A DNA stretch of 64,000 nt from Lentibacillus persicus (GCF_900112705.1 NZ_FOMR01000014.1:1-64000), one strand, 5' to 3'. Numbered from the stretch's first letter, positions 33,723 to 43,430 are shown. Made by a program: numbers and translations. Notes: generated by a model not told the origin, from the sequence alone.

Positions 33723-34635
33723 GGTGGTCACCTTCCTTATCTGCCAGTTTGATAGCTTCACGCACGAATCCATTCGCCCTTTCAAGGTGGGCTTTCGCTT
33801 CATCATAACTGCATTGTAATGTAATCATAATAATGGCTATTTTTGGGTTTTGCTTCGATTGATCCAAAAAGGCTGCGGCGGTCTCGACATCGGTTTGGGC
33901 AGCACGCGAAACAATGTTTTTCGCCCGATTCCGAAGCTTTTCGTTGGTTGGCTGCACATCGACCATCAGATTTTTATACGCTTTCCCTATTCCGATCATG
34001 GAACTTGTTGAAATCATATTTAATGCCAGTTTTTGCGCTGTGCCTGCTTTTAATCGGGTTGAACCTGTTAAAATTTCCGGGCCGACTTCAATTTCGATCG
34101 GAATATCGGCATAGTCGCTGATTTTGGCGTTTTTATTACAGCTGATCGCCGCCGTATGCGCGCCGGTTTGTTTGCTGTATTGCAACCCGCCGATGCAATA
34201 AGGCGTGCGTCCACTCGCGGCAAGGGCAATAACGGTATCGTTTTCATTCAAATGCACTTTTTTCAAATCTGCTTTCGCTTGCTCAGGGTCGTCTTCTGCC
34301 CCTTCAACGGCTTATGTTATAGCTTCGTTGCCTCCGGCGATAAGACTCAGGACTTTCTCCGGGTCGGTACCAAATGTCGGCGGACACTCGGCCGCATCCA
34401 AAATGCCGAGTCTTCCACTTGTGCCGGCACCGATATAAATGAGCCGGCCGCCTTTTTCAAATGAATTGATAGCCGATTGAGCGGCTTTTTCGATTTGATT
34501 AATTTCGTCATTCACCGCTTCGGGAACTGTTTTATCTTCTTCGTTCATTACGTGCAAAATTTCCCGTGTGCTCATGTTGTCCAAGTCCATTGTTTTATGA
34601 TTCTGTGCTTCGGTTGTTGTCTTTGTTTCGGCCAC
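33712..34635 (-). pseudogene. murQ: N-acetylmuramic acid 6-phosphate etherase, interrupted by a nonsense codon
   Basis: The frame from GTG 34635 (after AAGGAGGAAACCCAAC) to the stop at 33712 would encode 307 residues, the normal MurQ length, but codon 108 (34312-34314) is TAA. Before it lies IYIGAGTSGRLGILDA, the SIS sugar-phosphate site. After it, in the same frame, come AVEGAEDDPEQAKADL and LAASGRTPY, with the expected family order. Only this codon breaks the gene. MurQ cleaves the lactyl ether of MurNAc-6-P, so loss would block MurNAc use and could lead to MurNAc-6-P accumulation. Restart at TTG 34266 would give only the C-terminal part. A sequencing error or readthrough is possible. Confidence 0.85.
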
Positions 34636-35509
34636 GTTGGGTTTCCTCCTTCTGACTTTTCTGGATGATGTCGTACGTTTCGTTCAGATGAGCAAGGGAC
34701 TTATCATAGTCCTCATAAGCACATGCCGTATAGAGCATATCGATTACATTTAACGATGCCATGCGCGATGACATGGCAGCACTCCGGAACTCATCTTCCT
34801 GAGCGGCTACATACAACAAAGCATCCGCCATATCACTTAAACGTGAATTGGCATATTTCGTTACGGCAATCACTTTGGCGCCTTTGGATTGAGCGATTTG
34901 CACACAGTCCAAAACTTCCTGTGTTTCGCCGGAGTACGAGATGGCGATTGCCACATCCTGCTCGTCCAAGTTGACTGCAGAGACCTTTTGCATATGAAAA
35001 TCACTGTATGCTGTACACGCTTTATTAATCCGCATAAATTTCTGAACCGCATCAAACGCGATTAACAGACTGGCGCCGATGCCGTAGAAGTCAATTTTTC
35101 GTGCGTTAATCAAATAGTGATAAGCAGCTTTAAATTGGTCTTTTTGCAGCAATTGCAGTGAACTGTACAACGACTGGATGTTTGTATTAGTGATGACCGA
35201 CATTATTTTATCGAGTGGGTCTTCAGGTGATAAGGTTTCCTGTTCCAAGTCATGCAAATCAATCACCGCAAGATCTCCGGATAATTTAAGTTTAAAATCT
35301 TTAAAACCTTTGTAGCCAAGCGTCTGACAGTAGCGCATAACAGCGGAAGGGCTGGCATAGCTGGCATGGGCAAGCTCATTGACTGTCATTGTCACAACTT
35401 TTTCCGGATTTTTTAAAATATATTCAGCCACTGCCCCTTCAGAGGGCTTCACATAATTAAGCGATTCTCTTACTTTATATAAAATACCTTCCAGCAGAAC
35501 CACCTCCAT
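34595..35509 (-). CDS. murR: MurR/RpiR-family transcriptional regulator
   Basis: This regulator of about 304 residues has an N-terminal HTH_6 domain (residues 10-85, with ELAHASYASPSAVMRYCQTLG as the recognition region) and a C-terminal SIS sugar-phosphate domain (about 125-260, DFYGIGASLLIAFDAV and ISYSGETQEVLDCV). It probably represses the mur operon until MurNAc-6-P binds. Its end overlaps the start of murQ. The ATG at 35509 has no SD, while GGAGGTGG lies just after it, so translation may start at a nearby CTG (about 35494); the start is uncertain. A cre box lies immediately upstream. Confidence 0.85.
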   Translation of the reverse strand: MEVVLLEGILYKVRESLNYVKPSEGAVAEYILKNPEKVVTMTVNELAHASYASPSAVMRYCQTLGYKGFKDFKLKLSGDLAVIDLHDLEQETLSPEDPLDKIMSVITNTNIQSLYSSLQLLQKDQFKAAYHYLINARKIDFYGIGASLLIAFDAVQKFMRINKACTAYSDFHMQKVSAVNLDEQDVAIAISYSGETQEVLDCVQIAQSKGAKVIAVTKYANSRLSDMADALLYVAAQEDEFRSAAMSSRMASLNVIDMLYTACAYEDYDKSLAHLNETYDIIQKSQKEETQRGRNKDNNRSTES

Positions 35510-35517
35510 CGTGTTAA

Positions 35518-35531
35518 CGTTAGCGCTTTCA
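35518..35531 (-). promoter_or_regulatory. CcpA cre box upstream of murR
   Basis: On the minus strand TGAAAGCGCTAACG matches the cre consensus TGWAANCGNTNWCA except the last base. It lies 9 bases before the annotated murR ATG, downstream of a TTGATT-17-TAACAT promoter candidate, so glucose should repress MurNAc recycling. Confidence 0.7.
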
Positions 35532-35754
35532 CATTTATGTTATAACTAGCGGAATAAAAAATCAATTATATAATAAATTTTGGTATATAATTTCAGTTTT
35601 TGAAACGCCGCATGTGGAAAAGGGAAAATCCCCCAACATAAATCGACCCCTTCATAATTTTAATTTTAAAAATTGTTGAATAATTGCTGAGAAAATGTTT
35701 TAATAAGACTAGCAACTAAAAATTAATTGGGGAGGCGTTCATTTTTTAAAATGA

Positions 35755-35768
35755 TGAAAGCGCTGTCA
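35755..35768 (+). promoter_or_regulatory. CcpA cre box in the sugar ABC operon leader
   Basis: TGAAAGCGCTGTCA is a perfect match to the cre consensus. A promoter TTGAAT-17-TTTAAT lies about 60 bases upstream, so CcpA would act as a downstream roadblock. The leader also holds GGGGAGG followed by a ten-codon ATG frame, possibly a leader peptide. Otherwise 35532-35856 has no gene. Confidence 0.75.
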
Positions 35769-35856
35769 ATAAGGTATTGCTAGGTGTGGTCCGGACTAAA
35801 AGGTACGTACCTTTATAAAGTTGTCATGATAAATTTTTGAGGGAGGTTCATAGTAA

Positions 35857-37146
35857 ATGAAAAAGTGGCTGGTCTTTATCATGGTGTTGCTTGGAATGGT
35901 TGTGATTGCTGCGTGTGCCGATGACTCGAGTCAGGAGGAGGAAGGCGGAAGTGATGCCGGCGCGGATGCCGATGCAGCTTCTGAGGGCGGGGATGCAACG
36001 ACGCTTAGTTTTATTCACTGGCGCGGAGAGGACAAGGAAGTATTTGAAGATATTATTGCACAATTTGAAGAGGCGAATCCGGACATCACTGTTGAAATGA
36101 ATATCTATCCTTCAGAACAGTACCAGTCAAACGCGCCACAGCTATTGCGGGACGGGTCGATTGGTGATGTGTTTACGTCGTTCCCGGGTTCACAGTTCGA
36201 AACGTTACAAGATGCCGGTTTCTTTGCTGATTTAAGTGATGAGGGTTTCGTGAGTAAATTTTCGGAAGGATCCTTAGGGGTTGGTCAGGCTGATGGCAAA
36301 CAGTTGGCGATTCCGTACCAAATGGTTTTTAACATGCCGATATACAATAAGGGGATGTTTGAAGAGCTTGGTCTTGAACCTCCAACCAACTGGTCTGAAT
36401 ATCAGGAGGTAGCTGATACATTAATTGAAAATGACATCGTTCCAATTGCTTTTCCGGGTGCTGACATCGGACCAAACCAGATGATGAACAGTATGATGAT
36501 GAATAATGCAAAAGATGAAGATGTCTTTCAAAAACTGGAGGCAGGCGAGGAGTCGCTGACGAATGAATGGTGGACGTCAACACTGGAAGACTTCAAATTT
36601 TTTAACGACAATGGTTATTTCCAAAATGATGCGTTAGGAACAAACCAGGATTCGGCGATGCAAATGGTGGCGAATGAAGAAGCTGCTATGCTGGCGACGG
36701 GTTCTTACCATATGGCGACATTAAAAGAATTAAACCCCGATCTTGAAATGGACTTTTTGCCGCCAATGACAGTGGAAGAAGGTGAAGTGGAATACGAAGG
36801 TATTCACACCGCGACGTTTATGCTCGCTATTCATGAAAACTCTGAGAAAAAAGAAGAAGCACGGAAGTTTATCGACTTTTTGAGTGATACGGAAATAGCT
36901 TCTCAGTATGCAAATGGCACAGGGCAGCACCTAACGGTTAAGGATGTGCAATATGATTCAGAAGAACTGCAAAATACCTCTTATTGGATCACCGATAAAA
37001 AGACACGCTTCCAGCCGCGATATTTAATTACGAATGCGTCTGTTGAAGATGCGGTGCTAGGTTCGATTGAAAACGTATTGGGCGGTGCTTCTGCAGAAGA
37101 CGCAGCTGAAGAGGCGCAGAAGATTGTTGACGAGAATATCGAGTAA
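35857..37146 (+). CDS. Sugar ABC transporter substrate-binding lipoprotein (family 1)
   Basis: This 429-residue MsmE/UgpB-like protein has a lipoprotein signal with IAAC (Cys 20) and an acidic linker rich in Glu, Gly and Asp. The binding domain includes LSFIHWRGEDKEVFEDI and PEEQ-type hinge segments. The C-terminal ASAEDAAEEAQKIVDE is the usual family ending. It would bind a mono- or oligosaccharide outside the membrane and deliver it to the two permeases directly downstream. GAGGGAGGTTCATAGTAA precedes the ATG. Confidence 0.92.
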   Translation: MKKWLVFIMVLLGMVVIAACADDSSQEEEGGSDAGADADAASEGGDATTLSFIHWRGEDKEVFEDIIAQFEEANPDITVEMNIYPSEQYQSNAPQLLRDGSIGDVFTSFPGSQFETLQDAGFFADLSDEGFVSKFSEGSLGVGQADGKQLAIPYQMVFNMPIYNKGMFEELGLEPPTNWSEYQEVADTLIENDIVPIAFPGADIGPNQMMNSMMMNNAKDEDVFQKLEAGEESLTNEWWTSTLEDFKFFNDNGYFQNDALGTNQDSAMQMVANEEAAMLATGSYHMATLKELNPDLEMDFLPPMTVEEGEVEYEGIHTATFMLAIHENSEKKEEARKFIDFLSDTEIASQYANGTGQHLTVKDVQYDSEELQNTSYWITDKKTRFQPRYLITNASVEDAVLGSIENVLGGASAEDAAEEAQKIVDENIE

Positions 37147-37193
37147 CGCAAACGTAGGGCTCACAGAAATCGTAAGCACGAAGGACTGATTCT

Positions 37194-38069
37194 ATGAAAA
37201 TACCAAAATCGATCTATCTGTTCTTTATACCGGGGTTAGCTCTGTATGCGCTATTTTTTCTATTCCCGACGGTCAGTGCTTTATATTATTCGTTTACGGA
37301 CTGGGATGGCATAAGTGCTGATTATAGTTTTATCGGTCTGGAAAACTATGAAAAAGCCGCTATGGGGGACAGCATTTTCTTGAAGTCGGTCGGCAACAAT
37401 CTGGAATTCATGTTTTTTGTCGCGATATTCCAGACGTTGGTTGCTCTGGTGTTTGCGATATTTCTGGTTAAAAATACTAAATTTAACTATTTCCTGCGAG
37501 CCTTGTTTTTCTTCCCGACGATCTTATCATCGGTATCGGTCGCGTTTATATGGGCATTCGTCTATGATCCGAACCTCGGGATATTGAATCACTTGCTGAC
37601 GATTACCGGGCGTGGGTTTTTGACACAAAATTGGCTCGGTAACGGGGATATTGCCATTTATTCTTTGGCATTCACCCAGGTATGGTTCCATGCGGGACAG
37701 ATGCTCATTATATTTGTGGCCGGATTGCATGCCATTCCCATGGATTTATATGAAGCGGCAAAGATGGAAGGAGCTACCAGGTGGCAGATATTCAGAAAAA
37801 TCACCTGGCCCTTGCTCGCACCGTCAGCAACCATCGTTATCGCTTATACGACCATCCAGTCGTTCCAGGCTTTTGATTTAGTCTTTGCCTTGACGGGCGG
37901 GGGACCTAATTACGCGACGGAGATTATTTCGACCTACATTTATAATGTCGCTTTCAGAAACTTTGATTTTGGTTATGCTTCAGCCATCTCTGTTATCTTT
38001 ATGGCCATCATTGCATTGATAACGTATATTCAGTTTAAAGTGTTGCGCTCGGGTCGTGTATCTTATTAG
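37194..38069 (+). CDS. Sugar ABC transporter permease (MalF/UgpA type)
   Basis: This 291-residue CUT1-family permease has six membrane segments. The EAA loop reads YEAAKMEGATRWQIFRKITWPLL, which docks the ATPase. It pairs with the next gene; the stop codon TAG overlaps the next start GTG by one base. No ATPase gene lies in the cluster, so a shared MsmX-type ATPase is likely, as in Bacillus. Confidence 0.93.
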   Translation: MKIPKSIYLFFIPGLALYALFFLFPTVSALYYSFTDWDGISADYSFIGLENYEKAAMGDSIFLKSVGNNLEFMFFVAIFQTLVALVFAIFLVKNTKFNYFLRALFFFPTILSSVSVAFIWAFVYDPNLGILNHLLTITGRGFLTQNWLGNGDIAIYSLAFTQVWFHAGQMLIIFVAGLHAIPMDLYEAAKMEGATRWQIFRKITWPLLAPSATIVIAYTTIQSFQAFDLVFALTGGGPNYATEIISTYIYNVAFRNFDFGYASAISVIFMAIIALITYIQFKVLRSGRVSY

Positions 38070-38896
38070 TGAGAGGGGCAATCAGGTTGTTTTTCAGACG
38101 GTTTGCGGTACTTATCTATGCGATTTTAATATTAGTCCCGGTAATTATGGTCGTATTGACGTCATTGAAAACGTTGGAGCAGACCTTTGATAACCCATTG
38201 GGGATCCCTGTTGATGGACTGATTCTTGATAATTTCAGGAATATATTCCAGGAACAGACGATGGCCGGCTATTTTGTGAACAGCTCGGTTGTGACGCTTT
38301 TTTCGGTTTCGTTTACATTATTTTTTGCATCGATGATCGCTTATGGGATAACGCGGCTGAATAATTGGAAAGGAAATGGTCTGTTTGTATTGTTTACAGT
38401 CGGGATGATGGTGCCGCCTCAAGTGAATATGGTGCCGTTATATTCACTTGTATCAAGTCTCGATCTAACCAACAGCCTGCTCGGGCTTATTTTAGTCAAC
38501 ATATCGTCAACATTGCCGGTGGGTGTTTTTATCTTAACAGGTTTTATGAAGACTTTGCCGAAAGAGTTATTCGAAGCATCGACAATAGATGGGGCGGGCA
38601 ACTGGCAAATATTTTCAAAGGTTGTCATTCCGTTATCATTGCCATCACTTTCCGCGACCGCCATATTTTTATTTGTCATGCACTGGAACGACTTGCTGTA
38701 TCCATTATTATTCATTACCGATAATGCTTATAAAACACTTCCGCTCGCGCTGCTTGATTTTCAGGGTCAGTATTTGACCAACTATCCAATGCTGTTCACC
38801 GGTGTTCTGATCGCTTCGGTTCCAATGGTCATTATGTATATCTTTTTGCAGCGCTATTTTGTAGCCGGCATGACGTCCGGCAGTGTAAAAGGCTGA
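38069..38896 (+). CDS. Sugar ABC transporter permease (MalG/UgpE type)
   Basis: This 275-residue CUT1-family partner permease has six membrane segments and the EAA loop FEASTIDGAGNWQIFSKVVIP. It starts with GTG overlapping the stop of the preceding permease, a sign of coupled translation at equal stoichiometry. Confidence 0.93.
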   Translation: MRGAIRLFFRRFAVLIYAILILVPVIMVVLTSLKTLEQTFDNPLGIPVDGLILDNFRNIFQEQTMAGYFVNSSVVTLFSVSFTLFFASMIAYGITRLNNWKGNGLFVLFTVGMMVPPQVNMVPLYSLVSSLDLTNSLLGLILVNISSTLPVGVFILTGFMKTLPKELFEASTIDGAGNWQIFSKVVIPLSLPSLSATAIFLFVMHWNDLLYPLLFITDNAYKTLPLALLDFQGQYLTNYPMLFTGVLIASVPMVIMYIFLQRYFVAGMTSGSVKG

Positions 38897-38934
38897 TGCA
38901 TCTATCGCAATACAACGAAAGGAAGTGATGCTTC

Positions 38935-40275
38935 TTGGGTAAACTGTTATACCTCCCAATCGGCCGGCAGACATTTGATATGGAAACCGGCGAAAAGGAA
39001 CGCGAGAAAAGCTCGCTCTTTTTAAACGAGCTGACGGATCAGCTTATTGAACCGGAGCGGATTATTACCGCACCGACTGAACTGGAAAAATTTATTAAAG
39101 ATGTCAACAGTGACGATATAACGGCTGTCATTTATCAAAGCATAACATTTGCGGACGGGCAGTTTATCAGAGTGCTGACCGATTACATTCAGGCTCCCGT
39201 TATTGTCTGGTCGGTCAGGGAACCCGCGGTCGGTGCAAGGCTCAGGCTCAACTCACTGACGGGCGGGAACAGTACGTGTCATGTGCTGAAATTTGATGAC
39301 CATCCCTATACGTTTGTGCTTGGCAATGCGGATGAAGCACACGTTCAGTTAAAAATTAAGCAATATCTCGCCGTTAAAAAATTGATTGAGCGCATCAGCA
39401 ATTTTAATATTGGCGTTCTCGGGGAGCATCAGCCGGGGTTTTATTTTTCAGGGACAAATGAAGCACAGCTGAAAGAACAATTTGGCATCGATGTCATTCG
39501 GATGGATCTGCAGGAAGCGTTCGATAAAAGTAAGCAAATGCCTGAAGCGAAGTGGGAGAAAGAAATTGCACGTGCTAAGGAGCAGGTGGTTGGGTTAAAC
39601 CCAAGCGATGAAACGGTTATGCGATTTGCCCAATTTACGTCGTTCGTTCGGGAAGAAATTCATCGCCTCAATATTTCTGCGCTGTCGATTCGCTGCTGGC
39701 CCGAATTTTTTAATGAACTGGGCGCAGCTGCGTGTTCGACGTTGTCGCAGTTTACCGAAGAAGGCGTCGTTTCGTCGTGTGAATCCGATATTCACGGTGC
39801 ACTGACGATGTTCATTCTGCAGGAGCTTTCCGGCGGCGAGGCACCGTATCTCGGTGATATGGTTCACGTTAATGAAGCGAGCAATTCGGTTGTTTTCTGG
39901 CATTGCGGTGCCGGTGCATATTCGCTGGCTCATCCGGAACAGGGCGCACAGCCGGGTGTTCATCCAAACCGCAAACTTGGTTTTACGATGGAATTCGGTC
40001 TCAAGCCGGGTCAAGTAACCATTTTCAGAGTCGGCTATACACCGGAAGGCTACAGGCTCCTGGTGATGCGCGGAAAAGCGCTGGATACACCACAGCGGTT
40101 TAACGGAACATCGGTTGAAGTCGAGCTTGAGACCAATGTAACCGAAACGCTTTATCATTTAATGGACGAAGGGTTTGAACCGCATTACGGTTTGGTTTAT
40201 GCGGATATCGCTGATGACCTAATTGAATTGGGCAAACAGCTTAAGCTGCCTGTGTCGGTCTATACAATGCATTGA
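38935..40275 (+). CDS. L-fucose/L-arabinose isomerase-like protein
   Basis: This 446-residue protein has the two-domain layout of the fucose/arabinose isomerase superfamily. Its C-terminal half contains CESDIHGALTM, matching the CExDxxGAL metal-site motif of FucI-type enzymes, and VFWHCGAGAYSL with the histidine ligand. The N-terminal half lacks obvious motifs. It probably isomerises an aldose to a ketose, or acts on a modified sugar. Its place between a sugar ABC transporter and a phosphofructokinase-like gene supports import, isomerisation and phosphorylation. AAAGGAAGTGATGC precedes the start (TTG 38935). The substrate is unknown. Confidence 0.75.
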   Translation: MGKLLYLPIGRQTFDMETGEKEREKSSLFLNELTDQLIEPERIITAPTELEKFIKDVNSDDITAVIYQSITFADGQFIRVLTDYIQAPVIVWSVREPAVGARLRLNSLTGGNSTCHVLKFDDHPYTFVLGNADEAHVQLKIKQYLAVKKLIERISNFNIGVLGEHQPGFYFSGTNEAQLKEQFGIDVIRMDLQEAFDKSKQMPEAKWEKEIARAKEQVVGLNPSDETVMRFAQFTSFVREEIHRLNISALSIRCWPEFFNELGAAACSTLSQFTEEGVVSSCESDIHGALTMFILQELSGGEAPYLGDMVHVNEASNSVVFWHCGAGAYSLAHPEQGAQPGVHPNRKLGFTMEFGLKPGQVTIFRVGYTPEGYRLLVMRGKALDTPQRFNGTSVEVELETNVTETLYHLMDEGFEPHYGLVYADIADDLIELGKQLKLPVSVYTMH

Positions 40276-40292
40276 AGGGAGCCGGGTGATCA

Positions 40293-41480
40293 ATGAAGCA
40301 TATTGCAATTGGGCAGGCAGGCGGCCCGACAGCCGTCGTAAACGCAACGTTGGCAGGGTTTGTCCGTGCTTTAAATCAAAACTGCTCCCTTACATTTATC
40401 ATGAACGGATATGAAGGATTGGTAAATGACTATTTATTACATGCAGATGATGACATTATCAGCGAGGTTATCGCCCATGAAAAAGTTCCCGGAGCCGCAT
40501 TGGGAGCAGGAAGGTATCCATTGAGCGAAGAACAGATCGCTCAATCAGTAAAAACGCTCCGCAAGTTTCAAATCGATACGCTTGTATTCATTGGCGGAAA
40601 CGGAACAATGGAAGCACTTGCAAAAATTAAAGCGGAGGCTGATCGACATGGTTACCCGCTGCAAACGCTGGGGCTGCCTAAAACGGTAGACAACGACCTT
40701 GCCGGCACCGATCATTCGCCGGGTTTCGGAAGTGCAGCGAAGTACGTGGCACACGTGACCAGGGACATGGGGCGCGATCTCTTAGCAATGACGAATTTTG
40801 AGCAAGTCCGGATTGTCGAAACGATGGGCCGAAATGCCGGCTGGCTGGCGGCGGCTGCAGGCTTGCTGAAAGAACACGCCGAAGACGGGCCGCATTTTAT
40901 CGGGTTACCTGAAAAACCATTAAACCCTGATTTTTTATTTAATCAAATAAGTGAGTCGATTAAGTGTTATGGTGCAGCACTTATTGTTGTCAGTGAAGGT
41001 GTCCGGTGGGAAAAAGGCAAGCGAGTGAAGCGTGATCAGGTCAATGGCCGCCCGATACTTGGCGGGATATCGCAATCGATTGAACAGACAGTCAAACAAA
41101 ACATGGACGTTGTGGTACGCTCAGAACTATTGGGGATGAATCAACGAAGCTGTGCCGCGGCTGTATCGCCGACTGATTTTCATGAAGCGGTTCAGATCGG
41201 GAAAGTCGGGGCGAAGTGGCTTTTTGAAGGTGCATCAGATGTCATGGTTGCTTTACAGCGTGCTGACGGTCCCGGCTATGCGGTTGATTTTTTGCCGGTT
41301 TCATTACAAACCGTTGTTCAAAAAGGAGAGCGACAACTCCCTGACAGATTTTCAGATGATCTGAACGCCTACAACGAATGGCTGCGTCCGTTAGTCGGAG
41401 AAAGGCTGCCCGTTTATCCGCCACCACTGCAAAGGAGACATAATAATGGCCACATACGAATTGGATCACAGCAAAAATGA
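40293..41480 (+). CDS. Phosphofructokinase-family kinase with mixed ATP/PPi signature
   Basis: This 395-residue PFK-family protein has AIGQAGGPTAVVNATL near the N-terminus, FIGGNGTMEAL (Asn 103, Gly 104), GLPKTVDNDL (Lys 130, catalytic Asp 133) and VETMGRNAGWLA. In classical ATP enzymes the first motif is GGDGS and the second PGTIDND; in PPi enzymes they are GGDDS and PKTIDND. Here Gly 104 suggests ATP and Lys 130 suggests PPi, and the metal-binding Asp is Asn. It may phosphorylate fructose-6-P or a different ketose phosphate. AAGGGAGCCGGGTGATCA precedes the ATG. Its end overlaps the GntR gene by 35 bases. Confidence 0.8.
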   Translation: MKHIAIGQAGGPTAVVNATLAGFVRALNQNCSLTFIMNGYEGLVNDYLLHADDDIISEVIAHEKVPGAALGAGRYPLSEEQIAQSVKTLRKFQIDTLVFIGGNGTMEALAKIKAEADRHGYPLQTLGLPKTVDNDLAGTDHSPGFGSAAKYVAHVTRDMGRDLLAMTNFEQVRIVETMGRNAGWLAAAAGLLKEHAEDGPHFIGLPEKPLNPDFLFNQISESIKCYGAALIVVSEGVRWEKGKRVKRDQVNGRPILGGISQSIEQTVKQNMDVVVRSELLGMNQRSCAAAVSPTDFHEAVQIGKVGAKWLFEGASDVMVALQRADGPGYAVDFLPVSLQTVVQKGERQLPDRFSDDLNAYNEWLRPLVGERLPVYPPPLQRRHNNGHIRIGSQQK

Positions 41481-42180
41481 AGCGTTATATCTGCAAATAA
41501 AAGACATTCTCGTCAGGCGCATTCAGGAGGGGGTGTGGGCGGAGTACTCGCTCATTCCTACCGAGCGTGAATTGATGAAAGAGTTTAATGTAAGCCGATC
41601 AACCGTAAGACAGGCGATTTCGATTCTTGTGCAAACTGGGCTGCTGGAGAAAACGCAAGGGCGCGGCACGGTCGTTAAACCGCAAAAACTGGTAGGCCGC
41701 CTCGGCAAATTAAAAGGGTTTGCTGAGGAAGTGGCTGAAAAGGGGCAAGTCCCCCAATCGAAACTTATAAGAGCAGGCTTCAAAGACCAACTTTATACCG
41801 AAAAAGCGATGCTTGACGTCGATGACGATGGAGCCATTCTGCTCGTAGAACGCATTCGATTCGCAGATGACACCCCGATTGCTTTGGAACGAACGTGCTG
41901 GCCGCATGACATCGGTACGATTTTAATGCAGTATGATTTGAACGCAGCCCGGTACTACGAAATTTTAGAGAATCATAATATTTATTTGAATAAAGCGCAT
42001 GAAAAAATTGCGGCCATTAACGCAACACAGGATGAAGCCGATTTGCTTGGCATACGGCCAGGCGAGGCGATGCTTGAAATGAATCGTTTGAGCTTTGGCA
42101 TGGATAATCATCCGATTGAATACACGAAAACAAAATACCGCAGCGATCAGTACCATTATGATATTGAATTAAACAGGTAG
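41446..42180 (+). CDS. GntR-family regulator with UTRA domain (HutC subfamily)
   Basis: This 244-residue regulator has an N-terminal winged helix (about 10-75, PTERELMKEFNVSRSTVRQAI) and a C-terminal UTRA ligand domain (about 95-240, ILLVERIRFADDTPIALERT). It probably senses the imported sugar or its phosphate and regulates the cluster. Its ATG lies inside the end of the PFK-like gene with CAAAGGAGACATAATA as SD. Confidence 0.9.
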   Translation: MATYELDHSKNEALYLQIKDILVRRIQEGVWAEYSLIPTERELMKEFNVSRSTVRQAISILVQTGLLEKTQGRGTVVKPQKLVGRLGKLKGFAEEVAEKGQVPQSKLIRAGFKDQLYTEKAMLDVDDDGAILLVERIRFADDTPIALERTCWPHDIGTILMQYDLNAARYYEILENHNIYLNKAHEKIAAINATQDEADLLGIRPGEAMLEMNRLSFGMDNHPIEYTKTKYRSDQYHYDIELNR

Positions 42181-42227
42181 ATACAGAACGTTGGCAAGTT
42201 GCGTATGAAAATCAGGAGGTGGCTAAT

Positions 42228-43430
42228 GTGCGTAATAATTTTTATACCGGCTTTTTTAAATCAGACCATTTGAGCAACCGGGATAAGTATCTGTTTGCAA
42301 AAGCTAGGCCGACGTATAAGTTTAATATAATTGGTGCAGGAATGATTGGTCAGGAGCATATTAGGGTGACAATGCTTGAAGGAAGGGCAACGATTCATGG
42401 TGTGTTTGATATTAACACCGACAGCATCGCTAATACGTGTGAATTTTTCCGGCGTGAATACCCTGAAGCACCCGAATTAAATGTCTATGACACGCTTGAG
42501 GCGGCGTGTCATGACCCGGAAGTCGACGGGCTGATCATTTGTACGCCGAATTATACCCATATAGATGTTATCAAAGAAGCTATCAAATCAGGGAAGCATA
42601 TCATGGTTGAGAAACCGATGACGACAACCGTAAAGGATGCCTGGGAAATCAGGAACCTGTCAAAAAACTATGAATCAGTCTTTCAGATTGGTTTGCAATA
42701 CAGGCATAAATCGATCTATACTGAAGCCACGAATGAATTACTCGAACGAAAAGCTGCAGGGAATATTAAGACGATAAGCATGGTGGAACATCGCGTGCCA
42801 TTTTTGGATAAAGTCAACCAATGGAACAAGTTCAGTCAGTACTCAGGCGGGACGATGATCGAAAAGTGCTGCCATTATTTTGACCTGTTAAATTATTACG
42901 CCCAATCGAAGCCTGAAAAAGTTTATGCAACCGGTGGCATGGATGTAAACTATCATGATTTTCAATATGACGGCAGCACGTCTGATATTGTGGACAACGC
43001 TATGGTCATCATCAATTATGAAAATGGCATAAAGGCCCAATTTAACCTATGCATGTTTGCCCCAATGTTCTATGAAGAAATTATCGTTTGCGGTGATAAA
43101 GGCAGGCTAAAGGCATCTGAGAGCGACGACTTCCTACCGTTGAATCGTGAGAAGACCTATTTAGAGGTGTTAAGCGGTGAAAATGGACCCGCCAAAACAG
43201 CACATCCCTGCTACCCGTCCGTGATTCAAGAAAGTGGCCATAATGGCGCCACGTATTATGAGCATAAATATTTTATTGATAATATGGAAGGCAAACATCA
43301 ATCTACAGCGACGGTGGAAGACGGGTTTTGGTCGATTGTCGTAGGTGAAGCGGCTGAGCGCTCCATTAAAACAGGCGATGTGATTAACGTACATGAAATG
43401 TTGGATGAAGCGATCGGTTCCAAATTATAA
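42228..43430 (+). CDS. Gfo/Idh/MocA-family oxidoreductase
   Basis: This 400-residue NAD(P)-dependent sugar oxidoreductase has the Rossmann motif NIIGAGMIGQEH beginning only around residue 33, after an unusual charged extension (FFKSDHLSNRDKYLFAKARP). EKPMTTTVKDA contains the family EKP lysine, and GTMIEKCCHYFDLLNYYA the catalytic region near His. It may oxidise a sugar or inositol-like hydroxyl. GTG 42228 is chosen because AGGAGGTGG at 42214-42222 covers the earlier GTG at 42219. It follows the GntR gene by about 50 bases. Confidence 0.83.
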   Translation: MRNNFYTGFFKSDHLSNRDKYLFAKARPTYKFNIIGAGMIGQEHIRVTMLEGRATIHGVFDINTDSIANTCEFFRREYPEAPELNVYDTLEAACHDPEVDGLIICTPNYTHIDVIKEAIKSGKHIMVEKPMTTTVKDAWEIRNLSKNYESVFQIGLQYRHKSIYTEATNELLERKAAGNIKTISMVEHRVPFLDKVNQWNKFSQYSGGTMIEKCCHYFDLLNYYAQSKPEKVYATGGMDVNYHDFQYDGSTSDIVDNAMVIINYENGIKAQFNLCMFAPMFYEEIIVCGDKGRLKASESDDFLPLNREKTYLEVLSGENGPAKTAHPCYPSVIQESGHNGATYYEHKYFIDNMEGKHQSTATVEDGFWSIVVGEAAERSIKTGDVINVHEMLDEAIGSKL

